DNA from: Stentor coeruleus
Lineage: Eukaryota > Ciliophora > Heterotrichea > Heterotrichida > Stentoridae
Assembly (NCBI GenBank): GCA_001970955.1
Contig: MPUH01000678.1
Span: 1 to 40,412, forward strand
Length of the DNA: 40,412 bases
Direction of reading: 5' to 3'
Below the pieces are notes generated by a model. That model did no database searches, was not told the DNA's origin, and was given only the letters and a program-made list of their open reading frames with translations. This document shows, in pieces, positions 9,756-20,061 of this stretch. The stretch's first letter is position 1. Each line of letters begins with the position of its first letter. The translations under genes and the position numbers were made by a program.

Positions 9756-12700
9756 TTACTTACGTTTGGCCTTAACAATTTTCCTAACTACAGGTGGCAT
9801 CCCTGGGAAATCTAGTTTTAGAGTTTTACTCATGACGATTTCTACAAGTTGTTTCTGTCTTTCTTCAGTCAATGAGCTTATAACCGATTTTATCCATCCA
9901 GGGTTTGAGGTGTTAAGTCCATTAAGCACTTGTTTAAAGAATTCAATTTCATCAAACTCTATAAGTCCTGTTAAAACACTTGTTGCTAAGATTATAATGC
10001 TATTTTCCTCAGTGTCTTTCCCAGCATTTGTATCTGAGTATAATAGTCTTGCCCCTTTAACCATAATTTCACTATCAGACATATCGTCTATTTCATTTTT
10101 AATGATTTTTTCTAATAATTTGTTCATTTTAGACTTTTTTGTGTCTTCTGTTATAGGCTTTGAGGTTAGTATTAAAATAAGGGTTTCAAAAATATGCCCA
10201 CTAAGTTCGGTTAGGTCTTGATAGGGACATGGTTGGAGGAACATTTGACAAAGGCCTAGAATTGCAGCTTTTTTGTCGTATGCTTGGTCAAAGCAATTGT
10301 GAATAGCGAGGATTTCTAAGAAAATATACCTAAGAAAAGTTACGTTTTGTGAGTAGAATTCGCTTGCTAGTATAGAGCAAGTCATTGAGAAATTATAAGC
10401 TAAAGCACTAAGGATAACACTTAAAAGTCTGATTTTAAGGAAATTTTCTTTTATTATAGGGTCACGATATCTACTTATAACAGAAGATAATAATGATGGC
10501 AAGTAATTATCTAAGTAACCTGGAAATGCTGTTATTATATATTGTAGCAAAATAGCCCCTTCTGCATTATAAGATTCTTTTATTATATGATCATTTTTAC
10601 TATATAAAGCTTTAACAGCAATTTCTACCAAGCATCTAAGGCAGTTATCAGTATTTATAATATATTCATTGCCGAAAAGTATATAATTGTTAATCATTTT
10701 AAGCAGTCCATGTAATGAGTCTTCTTGTTTTTGCTGAAGCAGTGGGAGGATCCCAAACATTTCCCATTGGATTTTTGATATGGATTTTTTTTTCCTCATC
10801 ATATTGGTCATTACTATTATTATATCTTCTTCAAAAGATTGCTTTTGTGGCTGGTTTAGCATTGATATCAATGGGGCTAGTATTCTTTCGAATTCAACCT
10901 GAATATTTTTTACATCAAAACTATTTGCTAGGATTTCAGAGTTACTAACACCTTTTATTATGTTCCAACATTTTGCTATAAGAATAGAGTTTTCTTTGGA
11001 ATTTGGGTAATTTGATACGAGGAATTGGATTTTATGAACGAGTTGGTTGACTAGTTCTAATGCTTGGTCTTTAGATAGTTCTGTGTGCCAGTTGAGGTAT
11101 TCACTTATAGCTTCAAAGAAATTCTTGTTGTTCTGGCCTGGGACGCAGAGGATTAGTTTGGAGAAGATCTCGGGGATAAAAGCGTGGATTCGAAGCATTA
11201 TTTCTTCTTCTTGGACTAGTGATGAGAATGTTTCGCAAGCTTGGATCATTGAGATTTTTGATGTGTTTTCTGGGGACATGCACCAGATGAGGAACCAAAA
11301 CCACTTCATAAGCCAGCATTCATCTTCCTGATACAAATGTTCAGAGTAAAAATATAACATCAAACACAAGCGGCTATGAATAACCCCAGACCTCACATTA
11401 GTAAGTACATCAAAATACTTAGAAAGCATATGTTCTAAATTTTCAATAAGATCCTTCCTCCTACTTATATAATAAGATACAGTACACATCATAAGCACAG
11501 CATTATTAAGTATCCTTTCTTCATCATAACTAAACAACGAAACTTGATTTGTTTCATTATTACCAATCTTAGAACTCAAACATAAATCAACACTTTGCAT
11601 AACCGCTCCAACAAAAAACGTCAAAGCTCCATCAATATTATCACAAATCGCTTCTAATAACTTAGCAACTGTACTTCTAATATTCTCAGATTCTTGCCTT
11701 TCACATATATCCATACCCATATTCACAAATTCACTTGGATCATCTTCAGCATTATCTCTTTCTGATTTCAAGATATTCAAAGCATTTGGAACAAACTCCA
11801 ATATTAACTTCTTATAAACCTCAGCAAATACAGGGAAAAAACGACTTTCTCCACAGCATTTTACACACAACTCTATAGATTCTATAATAAAAAGTTTTCC
11901 TTCATCTTCTAATATCTGTGGGATAACCATTTCACTACTAATTTCTAATAAAGTTTCAATTATATTCTGTATAACATTACTACATACATTAACAAATGGA
12001 GTATCAGGTAAATCCATACCTATTAAAGTTTGTAAGTTTTTAACTTTTTCTTGTTCTTCAAGAAGTTTTTTTTTAGAATCCATTATGAATTGTATGAGTA
12101 TGTTTAAGCATTTTAACATAGAAGTTTTTGTAGATGCAAAGTCATTTGAGATTTGGCTTTTTTCGAATATAATGAATTTATTGTAGATTCTAAAGGTTAG
12201 GATATTTATGAATAGTCCAGCTAGGTCGGTGTTTTTGATGATTTCTTTGAGAATTTTCGGTGAGATCATTTCGAAATGCTCGAGGATTTGGGAGAAGGTG
12301 TCAGCCCAAGATGAGAGAATGGATAAACTTTTACTTACGAGGTCTTCGTTTTTAGAAGTAAAAGCTTCATATAAGGAAGTGTAAGCATTGGTGCTAACTT
12401 GGATGAGGTAAGGGAGCAAGGTTATGAAGTAAGTTTTGGTTGAGAACTCGCTTGAGATTGTGTTAAAGAGGGTTTTTAATATAAGAAGACTAGCTTTTAC
12501 TGAGGAGATCGGGCCGAATAGATTTTGAATAGCTAACTGGGATAGATTGTTTAACAAAGAGCCAGATTTGTCTTCAGTTGCTAAGTAGTTTATGCTTAAG
12601 CTTTTTGTTTTTATGAGAAAAGCAATCTGTGATTCTTAGATTTTTATCTATATCCATAAGCATAACCTTAAACACCCCTTCAGCAACAATACCCCTTTCC

Positions 12701-12942
12701 CCATTGTCCAAAGCTGAAGCTTCAACAAGTTCTTTGACATAATGCCTAAGCCTAGTTGCTGCAGCAAGACAAAGATGAAGATTCGAACCATTGGCTGATA
12801 TCCAAATCAAAGCTTCAATCATATTTTTCCTATCCTGATCCAAAACTCCTAATTCTTTTTCAGCCTGTTTCCTTGTAAATTCATCAGCACTAGTAAAAGT
12901 CACTAAGAGCAAATTAGCAATCCTAGTATATCCTTCAGCCAT
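9756..12942 (-). CDS. Importin-beta family karyopherin, with a frameshift
   Basis: Two minus-strand open frames, 12942-12574 (122 codons) and the frame ending at 9756, together encode one HEAT-repeat nuclear transport receptor of about 1,060 residues. The N terminus has an importin-beta N-terminal domain pattern (QAEKELGVLDQDRKNMIEAL, then a cargo/Ran-binding-type second helix with AAATRLRHYVKE). The long rest is helical throughout. Length and pattern suit the importin-7/8 type, which carries proteins through nuclear pores under RanGTP control, but the exact orthologue is uncertain. The second frame has no ATG near its start and continues the protein directly. The shift (+1) must lie between about 12577 and 12638: the downstream frame meets a TAA at 12636-12638 and the upstream frame a TGA at 12574-12576. 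No GT donor lies in that stretch, so a normal intron does not explain it. The C terminus ends KAKRK. Confidence 0.72.
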
Positions 12943-12974
12943 ATTAATAATCCTAATTTACTCGGATTTATTTA

Positions 12975-13901
12975 CTATTTATGCATTATCCCTGGAATTA
13001 AACTTTTTCTCTGCATTCCAACTGTGCTTTTTACTTTCTGTATATTAATATTTCTTTTATCTTTTACTGATTTTCTTGGGATTTTTGAATTTGATTGATT
13101 CTGAGGCTCTTCTGGAGATGATAAAAGACTGTCTAAGCTAAAAAGGCTTAAGGATGAACGGCCTTGCTTAGATTGATGAGCCTTGTATCCTGTCATTTTT
13201 TGTTTAAATGGACTGTTTTGACTATGGATTTCATGGATTGTTTCTAGGTCTGTAGACTCTTCTGCTATGATACTTGCGTTTCGGAAACATTTTTGGGTTG
13301 CTTGACGCTTTTCGCGTTGAGTTTGTTTGATTTCACGTGTTTTTTCTTCGAGGAGCTCGCGGAGTTTTTGGTTTTCGTCAGCGATTTCGTTGATTTTTTG
13401 GGTTTTTTTCTCTGTGTTGCTTTCGATTTCTTTGATTTTGTTTTCCATTTCTTCACGGATCTTGCTTTGATCGAGCTTTTTTGGGAGTTTCATGTATCGC
13501 AGACGAGTTTCAAGTTTTTGGATAGTGTTTTTGTTTGTAAGTTCATTTAATTCGAGGTCTTCGATTCTCCATTTGAAGTCCTCGATTTTTACTTTTAGTT
13601 CGTTTTGCTTTTGAATGCAGAACCTAACTTCAGACTCTTTTCTTTGTATTTTTTTTTCTAATTTGTTGATGGTATCTATAATTTGATCGTCGTCAAGAAT
13701 TTTAAAATCTGCTTTGAACTTAAGCAATTTTGTTATATTTACTTTTATGTCATTGAGAAGTTCTTTTATACTTAGACCATTAACATCTGGAGCTTCTTCA
13801 TGAGCAAAGAAATTATCAATTATCATAGTTTCATAAGTATAAATACACTTGTAAAGGCCCTTGAGATATGATATTAAAGCTTGAATGCTTACTTCTTCCA
13901 T
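12975..13901 (-). CDS. Coiled-coil protein
   Basis: A 308-residue protein of unknown function. Residues 1-70 are helical with mixed polarity; about 78-205 forms a coiled coil rich in Lys, Glu and Gln; and residues 210-308 are Ser/Pro/Lys-rich and probably disordered, with a basic C terminus (MQRKSLIPGIMHK). No signal peptide or membrane segment is present. The ATG at 13901 is the first in frame. Its stop (TAG) is only 32 bp upstream of the karyopherin start on the same strand, so the karyopherin promoter must be tiny or lie inside this gene. Confidence 0.7.
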   Translation of the reverse strand: MEEVSIQALISYLKGLYKCIYTYETMIIDNFFAHEEAPDVNGLSIKELLNDIKVNITKLLKFKADFKILDDDQIIDTINKLEKKIQRKESEVRFCIQKQNELKVKIEDFKWRIEDLELNELTNKNTIQKLETRLRYMKLPKKLDQSKIREEMENKIKEIESNTEKKTQKINEIADENQKLRELLEEKTREIKQTQREKRQATQKCFRNASIIAEESTDLETIHEIHSQNSPFKQKMTGYKAHQSKQGRSSLSLFSLDSLLSSPEEPQNQSNSKIPRKSVKDKRNINIQKVKSTVGMQRKSLIPGIMHK

Positions 13902-14703
13902 TTACAGACTGTGGAGAATTAATGGCCGATTCATTAAGTTGTGTATTAATGTTAATTACAAGAGCTAACAAATTTAAATAAACTTTAAAGGGTTTTAGTT
14001 TGTATTTTCAAGGTAAAAAAAAAATTATATAAAGATTAATATTGTCGTAGATAAAAAAGATTATTATAAAAGCTAAGATATGATTATAAAGGTAGCAAAA
14101 TGCTTATAATGGCTTTAAAAGATAGGAAAGGTTATAGAGATGGAGTTTTAATATGGATGTGTATATATAAACTGTTATATAAATATAATAGAAATATGAA
14201 AAATAACTAAAGAATGTTAGAAATAAGGATTATGTTATAAATAGTGAGATATTATATGAAGAGCTTGTGGGGATATATGCATTTTTTTCAAGTTTTGAGT
14301 ATGTTGCTATTGTAGGTTTAAGGGAGAATAAGTTTGGTTTTGTTATTAACATAAAAATCTACTTTTAAAGTGATTAAGATGATAATGAGTTAAAAACATG
14401 TCAGCAATTTTTTTGTCTAAAAGTTTATGATTATCTTCAAAGTTAAAAGTTTGAAAAAATTTATGACATAAAGAAATATTATTATATAAACAACCTATCT
14501 ATATTTTCGGTTTAAGTAAGGAATTTAATAATTTATTTTTAGTTTTAATAAATATCATATAAATAATGTTATCATCAAAACTAGAACTAACCACAAAACC
14601 CTCATTCAAAGCTCAAATATTCAAAAAAAAAATCTAATCCTCATCATAATTTCCATGCATTTCTAATAAAAATCACCCAATCTTTATTATAACAACTAAC
14701 AAC
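13902..14703. other. Divergent intergenic region, possible gene remnant
   Basis: About 800 bp between divergent gene starts. The plus strand is G-rich to about 14450 and then C-rich up to the gene at 14704. A 53-codon open stretch at 14207-14368 on the plus strand (no ATG) has coding-like composition and vaguely resembles an RNA-recognition motif; it may be a decayed fragment. Nothing else is recognisable. Confidence 0.4.
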
Positions 14704-15294
14704 ATGGACAAAACGAAATCTGACAAAGTGCTTAAACGTAAACGCAGAATAAAACTTGTAATAAAACCAGATGAAGTGTTCCCAAAAAGCAAAATGCTAG
14801 AAAATTATATAGCCTTAAAAGGTAAAAGTAATCTTTCACACAATGATAGGGTAAGTGGAAGATCACTTTCACCTGCAATGGCCCCATCTCGAATAATAAA
14901 AGCCCAGCACTCAAATGCAATCATAGCACAAAACAAAACTGAGATTATAAAAAAGTATTCTAATCAAGCTTTAACTAAAGAGAATTTTCGAATGCATTTA
15001 GAAATGCCTAGACCTTCTAAGTCAGGACTACTACCAAAACCTTTGAATATTAACCAATACTCTCAGTCTAATTCTAAAAACCTAAGCCCATTACGACTTG
15101 TAACTAGGCCGAGTGTAATAAAAGAAAGGAATTTTAAGAGTATTAAAGAAAATTTCAATATTGACCTTAATAGTTTTAGGAAAATACTTGGTGAAGCACC
15201 TTCATGGACAAATAGAGAAGAAATTCCTTATACTACAGAGAGAAAAATAAAAAAATCTAGAAAAGTGTCTTTTGAGCTTAAGGGCTGGGATTAA
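14704..15294 (+). CDS. Small basic protein, unknown
   Basis: A 196-residue, very basic protein (N terminus MDKTKSDKVLKRKRRIKLVI) with no recognised domain. The RKRRIK cluster could serve as a nuclear localisation signal (inference). The middle is Ser/Asn/Lys/Pro-rich and likely disordered; the C-terminal third contains IKERNFKSIKENFNIDLNSF and ends KVSFELKGWD. There are no membrane segments. The start is the ATG at 14704 after a C-rich leader, and the stop is a TAA. Codon usage resembles neighbouring genes. It is probably a lineage-specific structural or regulatory protein. Confidence 0.6.
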   Translation: MDKTKSDKVLKRKRRIKLVIKPDEVFPKSKMLENYIALKGKSNLSHNDRVSGRSLSPAMAPSRIIKAQHSNAIIAQNKTEIIKKYSNQALTKENFRMHLEMPRPSKSGLLPKPLNINQYSQSNSKNLSPLRLVTRPSVIKERNFKSIKENFNIDLNSFRKILGEAPSWTNREEIPYTTERKIKKSRKVSFELKGWD

Positions 15295-15521
15295 AATGTT
15301 TTTTAAAAATAAGTTATATGATTTTATCGTTAAAAATTCATGTTCATGTCATATTTTTACTAATATTTTGTTTTATTGTATATATAGTTTATAATAGGAT
15401 TCATCTTAAAAGTAGGTGATTTTAGTTAAAATCTTAGAAAAAAAGGAATTTATATAGTAGTTTATGTTAAAAATTCATATATTTTTTCAATAGTAAAACT
15501 TTTGATATTTACTTTTTAAAA

Positions 15522-18500
15522 ATGGACTTTTATCTACCTTTGAAATTCGAGCATCTTGCTGACCAATTTCAGTCCACCTCCTTTCTCGAAAACTTCATAG
15601 CCATCTCAATCTGGGACCTAAAGAAGCAAAAAAGGCAAGTAGAGAAAATCCAAAACGAACTCTTCAGCTCAGAAGAAAACATAATTCATATTAAAAAATA
15701 TTTCGATCTTCTCTACTCTTACATCTACTTCTATGAAAACCTCCCTCAAGAAATCCAAGAAAGCCTACTCAAAACCCTGACAATTTCATTTCTAAGTTTT
15801 ATTCATTTCCACGAAACCAAAATACAAAATGGGGGCATACTTCTAAACTCAATAAAAATATACATTTTCCTCCTATATGGTATTATAATAAAATCAAAAA
15901 CTCTTACATCATCTAACATCCTAAAATCCTTAACAAAATCCTTTCCTCTAATAAATCAAGCATATCATCCAAATAAACCTGAAAATCGACTACTTGAAAT
16001 GTTTATCGAAATAGTTTTTAACGAAATTGAAAAAGGTAACGACAACGATATTATTCTAGAAATAATGGAATGGATTCAAAACATATCAAATGAAGAAATA
16101 TGGGAAGGGTGGCTAATCAAAGCTATAAACCTACTTTTATCTGAAACAGATAAATCAGTAAAATTTATAGTAAATATAGTAAAAAATAATCCAAACCTTT
16201 TAAATGAGATTTTGATATTATTATCAGAAAATATATTATCTGATAATCAAATCAATGAGACTCAAGGTATAAAAAATGTTGGTGTTTTTATAGTAACTTT
16301 ATCTTGTAAAATACCTAAAGAAATGCTTATGAATATATCATTAATTGTGAATTTATTAAACTGTAAAGTTTATGCTTTAAGGAACTCTGTTATTATATCA
16401 ATTGGAGAAATATTATATTATATAATAAAAAAAGACTTGGATCAAAATGCAGAAAAAGATACTTATATGAATTATAGAGAACAATTGTTATTAATACTAA
16501 AAAGTCGAATTATGGACAAATCAAGCTATTGCCGAACAAAAGTGCTGGAAATATTTGAGAATCTGGCTAGAGATAATTTCCTACCTCGTGACTGGTTTGT
16601 CCCTGTCCTAAAAATTTCAAGTTCAAGACTAGAGGACTGCAGCCCACATGTTAGAAAAAAAGCTCTAATACTCTTAAAAAACCTCATCTATAAAAACAAA
16701 CTTCTCAATGCTGGGAATATAAAAATTGAACCTAAAGTTTCTATAGAATCCTTATTACAAAAGCATCATAATATTTTAATATCCTTAAACAATGCGAATT
16801 ATGGTAAATTTGATGATAATACTCTAGGTATAGACAAAGAAGAAATCCAACATACTATATTTAAAGAGCAAGTTCTAATCAAATTTTTAGAAGAGTATCT
16901 TGAAATGATCCAAATTTTCGACAAATCTCTAAACATTGTTTATGAGTTAATAAAAAGCAAAAACTCTAAAGATATTATCGGGTCTATAAATGTTCTTGTT
17001 GGGTTTTGTACTAGGGGAATTTGCGAATCTAAAGATGCAGTTTCAGCTATGGTGAATTTGTTGGCTAATTGCGATGAAAATATAAAATTAAAAATCAAAG
17101 ACGCGTTTTTTGATATATATTTGAATAAGGATTTTATATCAGAAGATATTGGGATTAATAATATGCTCAATATGATTGAAACACTTAATCTTAACCAAAC
17201 CGACAGTCTTGGAGTTGTATTTTCTGAGCTATTTTCAACACAAAAAATCCTTGATAATTTCAAAAATATTATATGGACCAAATATAAAAACGAAATATCT
17301 TATCCATGTACTTGTATATTAAAATACCTTTCAATGTCATTAGGAAAAGATTTTCTAATAACTAGATATCACACTTTAATATCTAGAATATTATCTTTAT
17401 ATAATGATTGGAAAGTCTATAGAGAATGTTTAATCATTATTCAAAATCTTGGATATCAAGGGGAAAAAACTGATAATTTCTTATTAAAATCAGCTTTTCT
17501 AGTTTTTGATATCGAAAATTCAGGCTGGTTTCCTGTTATTGAACAGTTTATTAGAACTTGTTTTATCCTTTGTCAACCCCCTTTGATTATGTTTAAATTT
17601 TTAGCTATTAAAGCTTTGAAGAGTCTTTTAAATGGAAATTGTTCAGAAATTGATATAGCAAAAACGATTTTTGTTGGAAGCGAGGTTTTAATAAAAGTGT
17701 TTTTTTATGGGGATAAAGTTATTAAGGAGTTGAAGAAAAATATTGAGGATGATAAGTCTAGGGATGAAATGGATGAAATTAATGGAAGAAAAGAGGCGAA
17801 AGTACAGATGGAGATTGGAAATTTAAAGATGATGCAGGAGAATTTAGTGTTTGAAGGAGTTTTGGGGAAGTTCACTCCGATAGTGTTGGCGTTGGTTTTG
17901 AGGTTAGATGATATTAAAACCCAAGAATTAAAAAAAGCTGTTTTGATTTCTTTGGGTAAGATTATGTATGTTAATCAAAAAATATGTGAACAACACCTAG
18001 AGCTCTTATTGAAAATAGCTCAGAATAACCGATGCCCATACCTAAGAACTATATCAATTATCAGCCTTAGCGACCTAATAATGAAGTACCCAAACCTTCT
18101 TGAACAACACAGTTCTTGTTTTTTCCCTCTTCTATCTGACCCTTGTATCGAAGTCCGTAAAAAATCATTAATCCTCATTTCCCATCTAGTCCTAAACGAT
18201 ATCATAAAAATCAAAGGTCTTATGGCCAATATCCTTCTTTGCTCTTTAGATCAAAACCTCAAAGCTTTTGTCATTGTTTTTATCCAAGAACTAAATCAAA
18301 AAACCCCAAATAGCATATACAATATTATCCCAGATTCTATAAACAACTTATTAAAAATGAATCTTCCTCATGAAGATTTTAAGACAATCGCCGATATAAT
18401 GTTTTTATATATAACCAAAGAAAGGCAAATTGAAAATCTTACTGAAAAAATGTCGGCTAAATTCAAAGATGGTAATAAAGAAGACTGGTTAAATATTGGA

Positions 18501-18737
18501 TATTGTTTGACTAGGCTTAATTTAAATGAAAGAGCTTTGAGAAAATTACTTGATGGGGTTTTATGGTGGAAGAATAAAGTTGTGGATGATAATATGTTGA
18601 AAGGATATTTTATTGAAATTGCTAGTAAATGTAGGAAGAATTTAAAAAGTGATTGGAAAGTGGTGATAGACGAATTTGAAGCTGTGATTAAAGAGGAAGT
18701 TGAGATTACAAGAAAAAGGAAAATTAGGAAGAATTAA
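15522..18737 (+). CDS. Condensin subunit CAP-D2-like (Cnd1) HEAT protein
   Basis: A 1,071-residue helical-repeat protein. About residues 835-950 carry the condensin Cnd1 domain pattern: a repeat with RTISIISLSDLIMKYPNLL, then DPCIEVRKKSLILISHLVLN, then IIKIKGLMANILLCSLDQNL and the PNSIYNIIPDSINNLL block. Earlier HEAT repeats include SPHVRKKALILLKNLIYKN near 385. CAP-D2 is a non-SMC subunit of condensin, which compacts and segregates chromosomes; in a ciliate it would be expected to act mainly in micronuclear mitosis and perhaps in macronuclear division. At 1,071 residues it is shorter than animal or yeast D2 (about 1,200-1,400), mostly through shorter N- and C-terminal parts. CAP-D3 is an alternative, less favoured. 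The start is the ATG at 15522. Its stop (TAA) is 29 bp from the convergent RGS gene. Confidence 0.82.
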   Translation: MDFYLPLKFEHLADQFQSTSFLENFIAISIWDLKKQKRQVEKIQNELFSSEENIIHIKKYFDLLYSYIYFYENLPQEIQESLLKTLTISFLSFIHFHETKIQNGGILLNSIKIYIFLLYGIIIKSKTLTSSNILKSLTKSFPLINQAYHPNKPENRLLEMFIEIVFNEIEKGNDNDIILEIMEWIQNISNEEIWEGWLIKAINLLLSETDKSVKFIVNIVKNNPNLLNEILILLSENILSDNQINETQGIKNVGVFIVTLSCKIPKEMLMNISLIVNLLNCKVYALRNSVIISIGEILYYIIKKDLDQNAEKDTYMNYREQLLLILKSRIMDKSSYCRTKVLEIFENLARDNFLPRDWFVPVLKISSSRLEDCSPHVRKKALILLKNLIYKNKLLNAGNIKIEPKVSIESLLQKHHNILISLNNANYGKFDDNTLGIDKEEIQHTIFKEQVLIKFLEEYLEMIQIFDKSLNIVYELIKSKNSKDIIGSINVLVGFCTRGICESKDAVSAMVNLLANCDENIKLKIKDAFFDIYLNKDFISEDIGINNMLNMIETLNLNQTDSLGVVFSELFSTQKILDNFKNIIWTKYKNEISYPCTCILKYLSMSLGKDFLITRYHTLISRILSLYNDWKVYRECLIIIQNLGYQGEKTDNFLLKSAFLVFDIENSGWFPVIEQFIRTCFILCQPPLIMFKFLAIKALKSLLNGNCSEIDIAKTIFVGSEVLIKVFFYGDKVIKELKKNIEDDKSRDEMDEINGRKEAKVQMEIGNLKMMQENLVFEGVLGKFTPIVLALVLRLDDIKTQELKKAVLISLGKIMYVNQKICEQHLELLLKIAQNNRCPYLRTISIISLSDLIMKYPNLLEQHSSCFFPLLSDPCIEVRKKSLILISHLVLNDIIKIKGLMANILLCSLDQNLKAFVIVFIQELNQKTPNSIYNIIPDSINNLLKMNLPHEDFKTIADIMFLYITKERQIENLTEKMSAKFKDGNKEDWLNIGYCLTRLNLNERALRKLLDGVLWWKNKVVDDNMLKGYFIEIASKCRKNLKSDWKVVIDEFEAVIKEEVEITRKRKIRKN

Positions 18738-18766
18738 AAGATATAAAAATAGATTAATATGATTAA

Positions 18767-20023
18767 TTATAATTTGGGAGTTTTCATAAAACTTATGTTG
18801 ATGCCGGCTTCAATAAGAATGCCAATGTATATTTCTCTATTAAAAAGGTGTTTTTGAAGGTTTTGGCAACGAGAGGATTGGAGGAATTTAGGGTAGAAAT
18901 CGTTTTTCAGCAGTTTTAAAAGCTGTGTTTTAACGTCTTCAATATATTTCTTAAAGCTTTCTTTTTGTGAACTGGTATAGAATATAGGTAAACATTCACT
19001 TTTTAATACATCTTGTACAAGTTGATCCATACATCCTCTATCAGGGTTATTTAAATAATTCTCACATTTCATAAATAATTGTAAAATCTCACTTCCTTTA
19101 CTTGCTATAGAACTTGTCCCATTGATCAACTCGTTTTCGGCTAAGAATTTCTCAAAGCATGCAAGTGAAGTCTGATTCTGGAGCACTAACTCTAGTGATT
19201 CAAGCATTTCTAAAGTAAATACTTCAGCGTCTTGTGATTTTTTAAAAGACTTACACAATATATAAATAAAAGATATCCCAAGCATTATGAAATTTTTAAA
19301 AACTACAGGCAGCCAGGCAATTGGACCAATCTTAAAAGGAAACACGGCAAAAATTGTTGTCAAAAGCAATATTGTCATAACCCATGTGAGTTCTCTACTC
19401 ATATCATAATGATCATGAAGGTTTCTCAGTTTGTAAATAAAAAAAATTATGGCAATTTCTTCAAAAAAGCTCATATATAAATAGAGAGTTAAAGAATAAT
19501 TACTTGCACCTCCTGAATGTAACCCTGGCATATAATATGCTAATTTACAGTCACTTAAGGTTATTATTGCGATAATACAAATTGGGATCATGAGGATTCC
19601 AAGAGCTTTTAAAAGCCACTTTTCTTTGATTCTTTCCACAGCTTTGTCAAAAAAAGACTTTTTTAGGTCTAAATTGCTATCGAGTTGATAGATCAAATAA
19701 AGACGGTATGCTCGGAGGATGTATGGGTAGTAAATTAGAAAGTGGGAGATAAAAAAGAGACTTTGTCGGATCTGATATAAAATAAAGCATTTATTGGAAT
19801 TTTGTGATGGGAAATAACCTTCTAAGTTGAAAAGCCATGAAAAATAAAAGAGGTTTTGGAGATAGCTGCCTAGGAGAGATATTAATAGGATTTTAGGACT
19901 TCGTCTGATTATTAAAGGGTTTTTTCTTTTCAGGATTATTAGTACAAGAATGATCAGGTACAACAAACTTGTCAAGATAAAACTAACAATCAAGCCAATA
20001 GACTGTGCTTTTTTTATTCCCAT
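18767..20023 (-). CDS. Seven-transmembrane protein with C-terminal RGS domain
   Basis: A 418-residue membrane protein. Seven hydrophobic segments lie at about residues 9-31, 43-64, 80-103, 138-156, 175-198, 212-231 and 236-257, followed by a cytosolic RGS domain at about 272-393. Its core has LELVLQNQTSLACFEKFLAEN, SEILQLFMKCENYLN and the final helix VKTQLLKLLKNDFYPKFLQS, the pattern of G-alpha-binding RGS boxes. RGS domains accelerate GTP hydrolysis by heterotrimeric G-alpha. The fused layout is that of plant AtRGS1 and of receptor-like RGS proteins in several protists, suggesting a surface receptor that switches off a G protein. The start is the ATG at 20023, only 38 bp after the BBS9 stop on the same strand. 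The stop is TAA. Confidence 0.85.
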   Translation of the reverse strand: MGIKKAQSIGLIVSFILTSLLYLIILVLIILKRKNPLIIRRSPKILLISLLGSYLQNLFYFSWLFNLEGYFPSQNSNKCFILYQIRQSLFFISHFLIYYPYILRAYRLYLIYQLDSNLDLKKSFFDKAVERIKEKWLLKALGILMIPICIIAIITLSDCKLAYYMPGLHSGGASNYSLTLYLYMSFFEEIAIIFFIYKLRNLHDHYDMSRELTWVMTILLLTTIFAVFPFKIGPIAWLPVVFKNFIMLGISFIYILCKSFKKSQDAEVFTLEMLESLELVLQNQTSLACFEKFLAENELINGTSSIASKGSEILQLFMKCENYLNNPDRGCMDQLVQDVLKSECLPIFYTSSQKESFKKYIEDVKTQLLKLLKNDFYPKFLQSSRCQNLQKHLFNREIYIGILIEAGINISFMKTPKL

Positions 20024-20061
20024 TTCAATTAATATTAATTTATTACTAAACTAAAATTCTC

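Noticed and set aside
10715-10948. 77-codon plus-strand ORF inside the karyopherin gene
   Set aside because: Antisense shadow of a HEAT-repeat gene.
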